Source of the DNA: Diplolepis rosae
Taxonomy: Eukaryota > Arthropoda > Insecta > Hymenoptera > Diplolepididae
Assembly (NCBI GenBank): GCA_030998225.1
Contig: JAPYXD010000522.1
Span: 5,766,001-5,830,000, forward strand
DNA length: 64,000 nucleotides
Reading direction: 5' to 3'
Numbering within the stretch: position 1 is the first letter of the stretch; each line of letters starts with the position of its first letter. Shown piece by piece: positions 12,435 through 24,065 of the stretch. The notes beneath the pieces are model-generated. The model saw only the letters and a program-made list of their open reading frames with translations, was not told where the DNA came from and ran no database searches. The translations under genes and the position numbers were made by a program.

Positions 12435-13364
12435 CCAGGTCTAGAAGTATGAAACCGGAATTTCCCTATAGATGGTGATTGCCATTAGTTTAGGGACCGT
12501 GCAACCGCTTCTGCAGCGCCATTTTTTCTCTAGCAGCTGAGAAAGATTTTCAGCAGACAACAACCCAAGTTCGATATACCAGTGTATTTACTACAAGCAT
12601 CAACATGTCGAGTTTTGTGCCTACGAACTACGATTTGCGGACAGCACTGGTTTTTTGTTATCACTTGAAGAAAACTGCTGCAGAATCGCATCGAATACTT
12701 GTCGAAGCTTACGGTGAACATGCTCTTTGCAAAACACAGTGTTTCGAGTGGTTTAAAAAATCCAAAAGTGGTAATTTTGATGTGAGAAACGAAGATCGTG
12801 GAAAACCACCGAAAAAGTTCGAAAACTGGGATCAGATCGAAGACAGATCAGACTGGGATCTATTATGAGCTGCTAAAACCTGGTGAAACTGTCTACACGA
12901 ATCGCTACCAACAGCAAATGATCGATTTAATTCGGCATTACAAGAAAAACGACCGGATGATCGAAGAAGGCAACAGAAAGTCATTTTTCTTCACGATAAT
13001 GCCCCATCACACACAGCGAAACGGGTCAAGGAAATGATCGAGACGTTCAGTTGGGAAATACTGGCGCATGCCGCTAATTCTCCAGACTTCGCTCCGTCGG
13101 ATTACCATCTGTTCGCATCACTAGGCCACGCTCTCGCCGAACAACGCTTCACTTCGTACGAAAATGTACAAGAATGGCTGGATAACTGGTTTGATTTAAA
13201 AGACGAACAGTTTTATTGGCGTGGCATTCATCACCTTCCGGAGATGTGGGAAAAATGTGTAAATAGCAATGGAGATTACTTTGAATAAAATATTTTTGAT
13301 CATTTCCATTTAACAGACGTGTAACTTTTGCAAAAAAATTTCGGTTTCATACTTCTAGACCTGG
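12435..13364 (+). mobile_element. Mariner element with internal deletion
   Basis: The inverted repeats CCAGGTCTAGAAGTATGAAA (from 12435) and TTTCATACTTCTAGACCTGG (to 13364) are flanked by TA (12433-12434 and 13365-13366). The element is 930 bp, so about 0.3 kb is missing. Inside, 12605-12868 encodes the N-terminal half (MSSFVPTNYDLRTALVF). The sequence then jumps within the catalytic region to YELLKPGETVY and ends with SPDFAPSDYHLFASLGHAL and a normal C-terminus (stop at 13288). Frame breaks lie near 12850 and 13030. Non-autonomous. Confidence 0.9.
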
Positions 13365-13379
13365 TATAAACGTTTCTCG

Positions 13380-14480
13380 GTGTAAAAGATAAGGTGAAGA
13401 GTTACATTTTGTTTTGGTGTATCGTTTGAATAATGAGGCTTCGTATGTTTCATTACCTAGTAGTTTAATGTTTGGTTGGTTTCGTTTACATACTCTGTAT
13501 TCTGAAATTTGTTTGCAGTTTGTCAGAGGGGACGTACGAGTCTCGAAATTTAATGACATAGTCGTGGTCGAGAACGATAGCGAAGTAGATGTTGTTGGTT
13601 TGATGAGGGATAGGGATCATGCGTTCGAGAGTACCTTCTTCTTTCTCTAATACTCGAATCTCTAGTATGTAAGTAAAGAGTCCTTTTATGACTGCTACCG
13701 ATAATTGGCTGATGTCGATTATATGCTGATAGTTCTCTTCATCCGCGTCGAAGTGGTATCATGTTCTTTGTTTATTTTCGAATTCTCTAATGGTTTCTTT
13801 CAACATCGTGGGTGTCAGGATTTGTGGGTGTACTATGTCGTGTTTACCATCATTCATAGAATTGATTGCGGTATTGATGTCTTCGTTTGTTTCATCGACC
13901 AGAACTGCGGCTAACGTAAGTTTGCTTTTTTTTTTTGGTGAGGAGGAAAAATGGCAAAATCTTTTATAGACGTTGTACAGGACTCTCCTAGGACGGGTCT
14001 AGGCATACCTGTTAAAGCAAAAAAAAAAACCCTCTCTCGAACCAATACACAACCCGCGGGACCGCCTTTCGGCTTTAAACTTGACGGGCGGTTGGTTCCA
14101 GCTTAAAGTCGCGTACGACTCTTCCGTCATCCGTTCGCCCGGGACCTTTATCCGCGGCCACACGCGCGCTAGGTGAACCGACAAGCCGTACCAGCCAGGA
14201 GAAGACTAAAAAGTATCCTCCCCAGAACGACGTGGACAGTCAAATCCGCCCGAGTTGCAGGAACGCGGGTACAGGCCACAATGCGATTTCTACTGGGTTT
14301 CCCCGTTGTTTTAATCCCGACGTCCATCGAGTTCTCTCGTCTTCATCACAAGAAATGGAATTTAGTCCGAGACTTAGGTTTCTTGCTAGAGACCTTTCAT
14401 TAATTTGGCTGTTAAGTAAGATTTCGCGGTCTACTGATGAGGAATCTAGTATGAGTTTCAATATTTTTGTGTGGTTTGAA
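13380..14480 (-). pseudogene. Gypsy-type retroelement env-like remnant
   Basis: On the minus strand, two open pieces (14461-14240 and 13559-13347) lie directly downstream of a gypsy integrase C-terminus in the same orientation, where an env-like gene sits in errantivirus-type elements. The second piece has spaced cysteines and an N-linked glycosylation-type NETY. The region is broken by stops and by an R1 3' end at 13925-14345. Assignment to env rests mainly on position and is uncertain. Confidence 0.4.
13925..14345 (-). mobile_element. R1-type non-LTR retrotransposon, 3' end fragment
   Basis: On the minus strand this holds a 3' untranslated region with A-rich tail (TTTTTTTTTTTT on + at about 13926). 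It is shared with 41430-41750 and 53660-53900, for example GACGTTGTACAGGACTCTCC and CGACTCTTCCGTCATCC. It is 5'-truncated, the usual fate of LINE insertions, and interrupts the gypsy remnant. The sequence is markedly more GC-rich than its surroundings. Confidence 0.75.
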
Positions 14481-15027
14481 AGTACAGTAGCAACGTTTTA
14501 TTGTCTTTATATATATTATCAAATTCGTGATCGATTTGGTTTAAATCGTTTTCGTTTAGCGTACCAAATAAGGTTTTGGAAATGTCACCAATGAAGTTTG
14601 CTAATCCTCTTTTTGTCCTTGTTTGTTTGCCCAATATTTTCTTTAAAATACTGGTTTTGTTAACTAAATGGTTATAACAATTTCTTATTCATTGGACTTT
14701 GTGCTGAGGGGCACATTTTCTATCGCAAGCTGTTTCATGGTAGAAATGTACTTTAGCTTCCTCTTCTATGTAAATATTTCCTTTCAGTTGTTCTTTTGTA
14801 TAATTTCCCTTAGTTACTAGAATTGTCGTCAGTATCATCAGAGTTTTCAGTAGTATCTGAAAAGTAAGGCATACATTGGTCTATATGTACTCTTGATAGT
14901 TTATCTTTGTTTCTTATTTTTAAATTGTTGTTGTCTACATAGTCAATTACTCCGAAGGGGCCCTTCCATGCCTGTTCTAGTTTATTTTGTTTTGTCTTGT
15001 TTAAGATCTTGACTAAGTCTAAACTAA
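14480..15027 (-). pseudogene. Gypsy integrase C-terminal part
   Basis: The minus strand of about 14995-14860 reads LEQAWKGPFGVIDYVDNN and then KLSRVHIDQCMPYFSD. This matches the C-terminal chromatin-contact or SH3-like end of gypsy integrases, where a GPF/Y motif precedes a conserved VH...PYF. Downstream the frame decays into stops. It continues the integrase fragment at 16060-16695, from which it is separated by the (ATCT)n tract. Confidence 0.75.
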
Positions 15028-16049
<1,022 letters not shown>

Positions 16050-16059
16050 ATCAAGATAG

Positions 16060-16695
16060 TGTTAGCGGCACCAAAAATGTAAATGTAATGGTCGAGAAGT
16101 TTTTCGACAATTGTTGATGATGTTTCGTTCATCATCGGTATTAACACTGTGTAGCGAGTTAATCTATCTTGTATACTTAGGATGTATTTATTTCCTTTAT
16201 TTGTTTCTGGAAAAGGTCCAAAAATGTCAAGTGAAATTTTTTCATCAGGTTTTGTCAGAATATCTGGGATGACTGATTCCATTTGGTTCTTGATTAGAGT
16301 TGTTTTCTGAAGTTGGCATATAGAGCATTTTTTGACGTAGTCTATAATTTCTTTGTCCATTCCTAGCCAAATTCCTAATTTCCTCGCTCATTCTAACGTA
16401 TTTCTTTCTCCTAAGTGGTTGGCATGTAATTCTTTCATTATATTCTTTTCTTCTTCTTTCGTGAGTTTCCGAATATTGTTGAAGCACATGTGTATTTGTA
16501 GGTGTGGATATAGGCTTGATAAAAATTCTAGCATCTCTTGTATTGTTTCTTTTTCAATAGGTGTGATAAGTGGATCGTCAAAAGATAATCTGGTAATCGT
16601 TAGTTTTTTATTTGCCAATTCTTCGATGAACCATCCTAGTTTTCTTAACCAGTCCTCTTCATCTAACGGTGGTAGTTCTTCAACAAACTTATACT
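16060..16695 (-). pseudogene. Gypsy integrase N-terminal and core part
   Basis: On the minus strand, about 16690-16388 encodes sequence ending IMKELHANHLGERNTLE, the HHCC zinc-finger histidines. A frame change follows into MDKEIIDYVKKCSICQLQK (16360 on), which gives the CX2C half of the finger. SLDIFGPFPETNKGNKYIL then carries the first catalytic aspartate of the DDE core. It is cut at about 16060 by the microsatellite and at 16695 by the edge of the segmental duplication. RNase H and the rest of pol are absent here. Confidence 0.85.
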
Positions 16696-17435
16696 TTTTG
16701 TGATTTCTTTATGTGGGAACAAAGGTTTGAACAGTAGTAAGTACTTCGAAACAAGTTTTTGACATAGATGCGTAAATTTATTTATATTATTTGCATGAAG
16801 TATGCTGTCTCGTATACTTAGGAGACGAATTCGAGTATATGAATTGTATACCTTTTCAGAAAATTTTAATATCGGTTTATGCGTGACCAGTAACCTATTG
16901 GATTTGGGAACATGACGCGAATTTGTTTTTTCATTTTTTTCCACATCATAAACTTGTCAACCTTCTTCAATAACTGACGGATCTCATTTTGTCGATCGAT
17001 AACGTTCAGATACTGTACATAAGTGTTATTTTCATTGCTACGATTCAGAACTATATAAGCAATTCCAATAAGCTTTCTATCCTTAATTAGAGCTCCGCCA
17101 ATATATTCCTGAAATATCGAAAGAGTTCAATTTTCAATCTGATTTCAAAGAAAGAAAATAGATTAGGTTTCGGTACTTATAATTTTATGAAAAAATATGA
17201 TAATATTTACTGTTTTTAAGTTTTCTTGTGTGTATTAATATCACTTGTTGCACTCACCTTGAAATCGATTTTATCACTTATCCAGACACCTATGTCTGTG
17301 GGAGTAAAAGTTGTTGCTGTAATTTTATTTATTTTTTTCATCAGACTTTCCGTAGGCTACAAAAGATTAAACATACAATTTTAATTTGACATCATAAATC
17401 ACTGAACTAGGTTCAATCATGTAATACTTCATATA

Positions 17436-17641
17436 CACCCAGAAAAAAGTTTTATTTAAATTTAAGTAATAATTCTTTTAGCTTATGCGACTTTTCAGGC
17501 ATCCATTTCTTAAATTCGAAAAAAAAGAACAATCATGAAATATTTATAAATCAAAGGAACTTTTCTTTCACCGTATAGCAATGCAGAAATGTGTTTGATT
17601 CAAAGAAGTTTATTTTTATCAAAATAACTTTTTTCTAGGTG
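17436..17641. mobile_element. Short TA-flanked MITE (older than the duplication)
   Basis: The inverted termini CACCCAGAAAAAAGTT and AACTTTTTTCTAGGTG are flanked by TA at 17434-17435 and 17642-17643. It is 206 bp. The same element sits at the equivalent site in copy B (37554-37746), so it inserted before the segmental duplication. Probably a Tc1/mariner-type non-autonomous element. Confidence 0.75.
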
Positions 17642-18426
17642 TAGATAATACTGTCGCATCGTATGTCTGACATAATTGCAGAAGAACTATCGGAGCTGTA
17701 CTGGTTTAGTGCTACTTGATAATAGACGATATAAGATAAATGCGCTTCATTTCATAGTTATTTCAGCATAACTCAACCTTATTATTTAATTCCAATATAC
17801 TCTTCATACAAACTTACAAATGGCTAATACCATTGTTGACGATGTCATTTCCGAAAAAGTCGCTACCAAAAAAGTGTCAGTTTAACACGTAGTCTTATGG
17901 GACTACTCATCAAAATCGTCGACACTCCGAAACAAAATCACGAGTCCTCATAAAACAAATATATACTAATACTTTCGATTTCGAGGAATCTATTAGTTTC
18001 CTAAAAAACACAGGGTTGACGACTTCAGTCAAGAGGAAATTGCAAGAAAAGTACAGAATAGAAAAATCGCTTCTCCCAGCCATTGCAGATGCGCAGTACG
18101 TTTGGCAACAGCACATTGACTATAATACCTATGAATTTTAAACCTAAACCCGTATCACCACTGACCCGGATTTCTCTTAACGTCCAAACAAAAGTACAAT
18201 TAAAAACTTCAAGGACTCGAAGCCACTCGAATCCTCAAAACATTATCAAATTTGGACCAAAATCACCACACCTTAACAGAGCACTAGAAAACAAACCGTG
18301 AGAAAAACAAACAAAAAAGGAGGAAAGAAAAAAGAAGGCAACCTTCCGAAACCCCTTCCTTCTTTTTCTTTCTTTCGTTCTCTTTTGTTTTTATTACCCA
18401 CCACTATTTACATAAATAAATTTTAA

Positions 18427-18478
18427 ATTATTGCCGACATTTCGGTGCTTTTCCAGCACCCTCTTCAGAGCTGTAACA
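18427..18478 (-). ncRNA. Hammerhead ribozyme motif, left arm
   Basis: Minus strand: CTGAAGA (18468-18462), stem II GGTGCT / AGCACC closed by GGAA, then GAAA and the cleavage-type GTC (18438-18436). Short stem I pairing flanks it (GCT before the core, GGC after). This matches the conserved hammerhead core CUGANGA...GAAA...UH. Stem III is minimal (A..U), as in Penelope-type hammerheads thought to act as dimers. Confidence 0.65.
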
Positions 18479-18611
18479 CTACAAGAAAAAAAAAATTTTA
18501 TTTAAATAAAATTGTCTCTTATCACCCTCCATGGGGACGCAGACCCTCCTCCACGGAACGCCAACAGGAAACTCAGGGTGATTTTTTGCGCATTTTTTTT
18601 TTCCTTGTAAT

Positions 18612-18662
18612 GTTACAGCTCTGAAGAGGGTGCTGGAAGAACACCGAAATGTCGGCAATAAT
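18612..18662 (+). ncRNA. Hammerhead ribozyme motif, right arm
   Basis: Plus strand: CTGAAGA (18621-18627), then a weakened stem II (GGTGCT opposite GAACACC, one mismatch), GAAA (18646-18649) and GTC (18651-18653). It is the mirror copy of the left-arm motif, so the two point towards opposite ends of the insertion. Confidence 0.6.
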
Positions 18663-18889
18663 TTAAAAGTTATTTATGTAAATGGTGGTGGGTAATAAAA
18701 ACAGAAGAGGACGAAAGAAAGAAAAAGAAGGAAGGGGTTTTGGAAGGTTGCCTTCTTTTTTCTTTGCTCCTTTTTTGTTTGTTTTTCTCACGGTTTGTTC
18801 TCTAGTGCTCTGTTGAGGTGTGGTGATTTTGGTCCAAATTTGGTTGTGTTTTGAGGATTCGAGTGGCTTCGAGTCCTTGAAGTTTTTAA

Positions 18890-19750
18890 TAATACCTATG
18901 ATTATCAAAAAACTAAGTAGCTATAAGCATTCATGTAAAACGTGCCCCCACGGTGCCACACACTTCATACGAGACCAAACTCCGGAGCCCCCTTAAAATA
19001 CACGTTTGTTTCGGTAATGACCCCTTGATTCAAGTAAAATCTTTTGTGAGCCAGCCATCTCTTCAAGTTTGGGAAGAGATAATAATAGCAGGGGGCTAAA
19101 TGGTTACAAAGCGGCGCAAGAACTCCTTTGGATTTCGCTTGAACATATCCAAATTATATTGAGAGTGAGTAGGCTCACTTGCTCACTTTGCTGCGTTCAG
19201 GCGTTTGGAGCCATGTTTGAGCCTCTTTTTAATAAACTTTGCAACATTTTAGCAATAAACCAAGATTGACGTTCTGTTGTGCTTCATTTATACGTTTGAA
19301 AGTCGTTTTCAAAATAAAAAAAAAATTAGATCAAGTGACGGCTCATTTTATTCGGAATTTAATTGTCTACAACTTTTCAACAGATGTCATCAAGATTGGA
19401 TAATTACCTTTAATTTTATGAACAAAAAATTTTAAAAAGTGCGATTTTTTATTCCTTAATGTTAATAAAAAATTTATAAATCATTTTTTGTTGTCCAAAA
19501 CATGACACACTTACTCTGTGACCAACCATTCTTTTGATGGCGCAGTCCGTTTTCTGAAATAAATGATGTCCTAAATCATTCATAACAAATTCCCTGTTGC
19601 TTCGACTAGTTGTGTTCGATGAAGCAGATGTGTCATAATACTTATCAAACTTTTCTTTTGCTTATTTAGCCATTTTTCCTCTCAAATAATAATGTTTAAT
19701 GAGAACATGAAATTGTTTTTTTTCCATTGTTTATAAAATCACTGAGATGA
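18890..19750 (-). pseudogene. Decayed mariner remnant, copy A
   Basis: Minus-strand fragments equivalent to the better preserved remnant at 38226-39375 in copy B are present (for example the mirrored GAAGAAGC / AAAGCTTGATAAGT region near 19640-19690). The helix-turn-helix block is lost and stops are frequent. It is identified through its copy B counterpart. Confidence 0.55.
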
Positions 19751-19852
19751 TGACGCAAAAATTACTCTCAAATACAAACTACTTAAAAGATTGTAATGAA
19801 ACTTTGGATTTACTGTTTTTAAGACTGGCACTTCACAAAAATGATAATCATT

Positions 19853-20187
19853 TTATATTTGTGACACCATCTGGTCGCCAAGCCCGGGATTTTTCAAACG
19901 ACCTAGTAAATGCGGCTTTCTGTTAATGTAACTAAAATTTTCTGCACGGAGAAAATTAGAGATCACAAAAATATGAATGATTACTGGAAAACAGAAATGA
20001 TTACCAGGTGAGAAAAGAGTGTTACGTTTGGGAATGAGTAGTGTACTGTTCAATACACTCTTGTATTTTTTAGTAATTATTCCTGTCTTATAATAATCGT
20101 TCATATTCTTATGGTCTCCATTTCTCAGAATCTTAATTGACAGTACATGTTCTGTTGATTCATTATCATAAATTTTTCTTTGTACAT
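19853..20187 (-). other. Conserved open stretch inside SPH intron 3, unassigned
   Basis: Between SPH exons 3 and 4, the minus strand is open from about 20187 to a stop at 19853. It reads RNGDHKNMNDYYKTG and later LNSTLLIPKRNTLFSP. A candidate 63-bp intron (20004-19942) has GT/AG borders and keeps frame. Copy B keeps the same reading (39853-39501) with many substitutions, but has an in-frame TGA near its start. The phase does not join exon 3, and omitting it gives a perfect SPH. It may be an old exon, an alternative exon or chance. Confidence 0.35.
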
Positions 20188-21173
20188 CTGGAATTTGTTA
20201 TTATTGAGCCAGTACTAGCTCCAATCTGTTCCACTACTCAAACTCAATTTTGCTGTTTTGCCAATCAATATTAAACAAGCACTTTGCTAGAAGTGTATTT
20301 TTACCTTTTGCCATCCAATTGCATAAGCTGTTATATCTGAAGGATTCAATTCATCTTGGTCACCATCAACCGAGTAATCAATCCATGGTTCACAATTGTT
20401 GTCGGTTGGAAGGTTTACCTCTAACTAAATCGGGAAATCAATTCAATAAATTATTCAAAATTTTAGATCAAGGAAGGGGTTATGGGGTCACCCTTTTCCC
20501 AGGTAATAAAGCAATTTTAATAACAATGTGTAAAAAAGAATAGTATGTTATGCACCATCGAAGGTAAGCCTTTCTTCATCATCCGAGGACGATGTTTCCA
20601 GTACGAGGCGATGCTAAGTACGTGAGAAACCGTGCAAGGAAAAGAAATTATGATACACACGATATTTTATGTAACAACGTATGGTTTCTTCAGTTTACTT
20701 AATTCATAACACTGGCTCACGAAGAAATTTTCTGTTAGCTGCAGGATATACAACAATTTTTTTAGGGTGACTTGGAAACGCTGAATATAAAAATGACCAT
20801 CATTTTGCTCAATCAGTTCTTGTTTTTGCGATATTGCAAAAAAAACCGTTTTATAAATATTTATAGTACTATTTCGCCAACTTCTATTCGATTACGTTGA
20901 AATTTTAACACAACAAAGGAGATAGATAAAGCTAAAAATTCAGTAAATTATATTTAAATTGCACAAAAATTGTTTGTGTGACAAGGCTTTGAATTTTTAT
21001 GATTGACGAATTCTGGCCAAAAATATCAAGTTCTTTGGTTTAAACATGATTCTCGGAGGGAATGACTTTATAAATGTGTATAATTTGAAGTTTTCCAGTT
21101 CAATTAGGACCCATAACTACATCACGAATGGTCTTTGGTTGAATTATCTGATAAAAAAAATATAGGAATTTGA

Positions 21174-22196
21174 ATGTTTGCATATCATAAAAACGATTTT
21201 TTGCAATATCGCAAAAACAAGAGCTGGAAAATCAAAATGATAGTCATTTTTGGATTTGACGTGCCCAAATCACCCGAGAAAAATTGTTGTCTACCTTGTA
21301 GCAAAATGGTTGTTGACCAGTATTCTGCAACTAGGGTGAAAAATAGTATATTGTGCAACTAGGGAAAATAAATGTTTACCCTGTGTTGCACACGATTTTT
21401 TTCTACTGCACGGAGAATAAAATCTGACTTTAATAGTGAGAGCACTAGTCATGCCTCTGTAGCAGGTATCGTTCTTGCTATACTGGTGAAAAAATCATAC
21501 ATTTTAAGCAGGGATCCCTTCATGTTAAAAAAGTACTAAGTTTCATGCTTTCAGAGCAGTTGTGTCTTGTAATAATGGCATGCGCCTGTTTCTTTTATAG
21601 TATGAAACATTTCATGCTAAAAATGCACGAGTTGATGCCAATACTCGTTGAAGCTCATACCAGTGAGGTTGATGCGCTGTTTTTGGGGCGAGGATTGAAA
21701 TATCGGTTGAAGCCCAAAAACGGCCCAGCTCCGTAGCACACACAGTACTTTTTGAAAAATATGCACTAAAAAGGTGCTCCCAGCACCAAAAAGCAGCCTT
21801 GAGGGTGTGAATTTGCGATACGGAGCACCACGCGCATATGACTGAATACACATAAGTGTAAGAAAGAGAAATCACGTAGTCAACATGGTCGAACCGTTAA
21901 GCATGTTTGATTAATTCGCTCTCTCTCGGTCCGGGAGGAGAAAGAAAATACAATTTGTGTTCTTCGGTTTTTGTCAAGAAGTATAAACAATAATATACAA
22001 TGGCATGTATTTTTTCATTTTGTTAATTTTTTATATGTCAATTACTGCATGTTTGTTTCTTTTTATGAAGGCTGGCACATTTACTTATTAATTGCCATAC
22101 TCGCATACTATAAATATACACTGTCTCAGAAACATTGTTCGCGTGTCAACGACGTGCATTGGGGAACAAAAGCAAGGACATACTATTTTCTTTACA
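21174..22196. other. Intronic sequence without recognised features
   Basis: This is intron 2 of SPH copy A. 21174-21850 is collinear with 40700-41100 and 42560-42760 of copy B. 21870-22190 has no counterpart there and no recognised family. ORFs here overlap on both strands and show no family motif. Confidence 0.4.
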
Positions 22197-22383
22197 TATC
22201 GCAAAGAGGAATGAAATTTTGGAGCCTGGCGCATAATAGCATAACCTCAATTGTAAGTTCACCGTGTTCTACGTAAGAACAAAGCCATGTATTCGTTGGT
22301 GTCGTGTTTGCATCAATCGAACGTGGAACCCATAATTTTTGCTGTTTCGCGCCAGGCCCCGAAATCGCATTCCCCTTTGCGGT
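22197..22383. mobile_element. Small inverted-repeat element (MITE)
   Basis: CGCAAAGAGGAATG...GGAGCCTGGCGC (from about 22200) mirrors GCGCCAGGCCCCGAAATCGC and ATTCCCCTTTGCG (to about 22383), with about 115 bases between. Present only in duplication copy A. Target duplication unclear. Confidence 0.6.
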
Positions 22384-22424
22384 ATTTAAAGAAAATAGTA
22401 TGTTAACCGAATGGAAGACTAGTT

Positions 22425-22775
22425 GATTCCCCACTTGTTCAATAATGTGTTAGATGTTGGAGGGCCTTTCTTTGCTTACGAGCTGTTGAAACGGATTGAA
22501 ATAATCACAGGGGATCAGTATCGAACACTATTGATGCGTTTGAGCCAAGCACTAAAGGAGAAACGGCCACAGTACCAAGAGAGACTACCATTTTTTTCGT
22601 TCGATGAAACACGGCCTAGCTCATCAGCATTTACGCTCTTATGAAGAAGTCAAGAAATGGATCGATTCGTGGATCGCCTCAAAAAACGCATTATTTTTTC
22701 GAGATGGTATCCAAAAATTGACAGAAAGATGGAAAAATGGGGTGGCTAGCGACAGACAGTACTTTGAATCATAAA
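22425..22775 (+). pseudogene. Mariner transposase 3' remnant, copy A
   Basis: Plus-strand pieces read YELLKRIEIITGDQYRTLL and, after frame changes, YEEVKKWIDSWIASKNALFF and an ERWKNGVASDRQYF-like C-terminus. This is the last third of a mariner transposase. A fuller copy of the same insertion is at 42955-43475 in copy B, so it predates the duplication. Confidence 0.8.
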
Positions 22776-23559
22776 AATTCAATCAATTTTAAATGTTAAA
22801 ATGGGCTTATAGTAATACTACAGCGATTTTCGCTACAGTAGCAGAGACTGCTACGCTCGGCAACCATTAATTAATTCACATTCTTGCATTTTGCGTTGAA
22901 CTACTCACTGCTATGACTGCAAATTTATCTGGCTTTGGATCATTCCTATCGTACTCTATGTTTACAATTTTATGATCTGTTTGACCCATCCAAACAAAAC
23001 GGCGATTTGAATCTTCTTTAAATTTCTGTTTATAAGGAGCTAAGGCATTTTGGCTACTGATTAGAGATGCCCCACATAAAAATTCATCATTAAAAACTAC
23101 ATAAACGAGGAAACTTGTAGATCCATCGTAGACGTCGTCTATCAACATATTTCAGAAAATTAAATAATAAATTTTATTTTATTTAAAATGAGAAAAGGAA
23201 TGATTGGTATTCAGGCTATGAACCAAACACCACATGACCAAATGTTTCCTTTACCAACATTTTTTGACTGTAAACTTATATCTATGCCAAATAAGATATC
23301 GATTTAATTTTGGTTAAAAGTAACAAAATGTAAGTGAGGAATTTTTCTTTGCAGTACAATAAACCAATTAATTTGAAAGCTTTTGAATTAGTCAAAAGTG
23401 ATTTTTGTCAGTTAACAATGGTTAATGATCAGTCAGAAATGACTATTTGTAAAACAAGGAGTCAATCAATGATTGAAATTATTGGGCTTTTTGTTCAAAG
23501 TGCTTATTCGCAGCATTAAAGGAGAGTGATTTTTCGTAGTCCATTTGCAGAATATTCCC

Positions 23560-23895
23560 GAGTCGAAATCTCGAGCATGTTTTACGTTTTTAGGTACTGC
23601 TTACCCCCTGCTTCTTATTTACCACTGCTTTGATACTCTTCAATGTATTTAGAACCTGAAACTAGCCCCTTGTTTAAGACGAACTGTGCTGAAAACGGCA
23701 ATGTGTCCACGTTTCAGAAGTTTTTCAGGGGGAAAAATTACATTGAGTTTGCTTCTGTTTTGAACAGCGTAACGAATAAGGATTAATTCATTTTCTAAAT
23801 TTTTTCAAAATTATCAACGCAGTGGTAAATGAGAAGAAGCAGGAGGTAAGCAGTACCTAAAAACGTAAAACTTGCTCGAGATTTCGACTCGGGTT
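23560..23895. mobile_element. Inverted-repeat element with CCCGAGTCGAAATCTCGAGC ends
   Basis: CCCGAGTCGAAATCTCGAGC and the following TTTTACGTTTTTAGGTACTG on the left are mirrored by CAGTACCTAAAAACG and GCTCGAGATTTCGACTCGGG on the right. The spacer is about 190 bases. Copy B lacks it at the equivalent site (about 45200), so it inserted after the duplication. Confidence 0.7.
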
Positions 23896-24065
23896 ACTTT
23901 CTGATACGGAATTATAATTTGTCATTTCGCGCACGTTTAACATGAAAGGGAAATGTCTCATTTCATGCGTGTGCTGTAAAAATATTCACTTTTTTTGGTT
24001 TAATGAAATGTTCACAAAACGTAACATGACCTAAAAGTATTAATAATAAATTAATAATAATTCCA

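Larger units (their letters stand above)
18135..18888. mobile_element. Penelope-like inverted insertion with 13-bp target duplication
   Basis: Copy B has the uninterrupted site (TATAATACCTATGATAATC near 38705). In copy A the phrase ATAATACCTATGA is repeated on both sides (18122-18134 and 18889-18901), so 754 bp were inserted with a 13-bp duplication. The insert is a palindrome: AACTTCAAGGACTCGAAGCC on the left mirrors GGCTTCGAGTCCTTGAAG on the right. Each arm carries a hammerhead-type motif. Long, variable duplications and inverted partial copies fit Penelope-like retroelements, which are known to carry hammerhead ribozymes. No reverse transcriptase is present. Confidence 0.7.
16866..23138 (-). 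pseudogene. Serine protease homologue, copy A (signal-peptide exon lost)
   Basis: Four minus-strand exons match copy B: 23138-22909, 20424-20305, 17356-17258 and 17108-16866. Each is bounded by AG/GT, the phases join, and all are open. Exon 2 holds FLCGASLISSQNALAPYKQK, the place where active enzymes have TAAHC. Exon 3 has LPTDNNCEPW and ends AYAIGWQK, the GWG-type motif. Exon 5 begins EYIGGALIKDRKLIGIAY, aligning with GDSGGPL but with Ile in place of the catalytic Ser. The last about 28 residues differ from copy B. The sequence matching copy B's first exon is missing near 27900: about 70 bases including the ATG are replaced by two or three. Without a signal peptide it is probably a pseudogene, unless another first exon is spliced on (33205-33470 has a compatible phase). 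Confidence 0.75.
16697..24065. repeat. Segmental duplication, copy A
   Basis: This block is collinear with 36238-45341 in the same orientation. Shared anchors include GTTTGAACAGTAGTAAGTAC at the left edge, the SPH exons, the TA-flanked MITE, mariner remnants and AATAATAAATTAATAATAATTCC at the right edge. Copy A alone carries the Penelope-like inverted insertion (18135-18888) and the MITE at 23560-23895. Copy B alone carries the insertions at 36320, 41103, 41430 and 44006. A further homologous stretch (about 27700-28320 against about 48130-48720) shows that the duplication originally took in the whole SPH gene. Confidence 0.9.

Noticed and set aside
19853..20187. Using the open stretch between SPH exons 3 and 4 as an SPH exon
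   Set aside because: The phase does not join exon 3, copy B has an in-frame TGA, and leaving it out gives a continuous family-sized protein.
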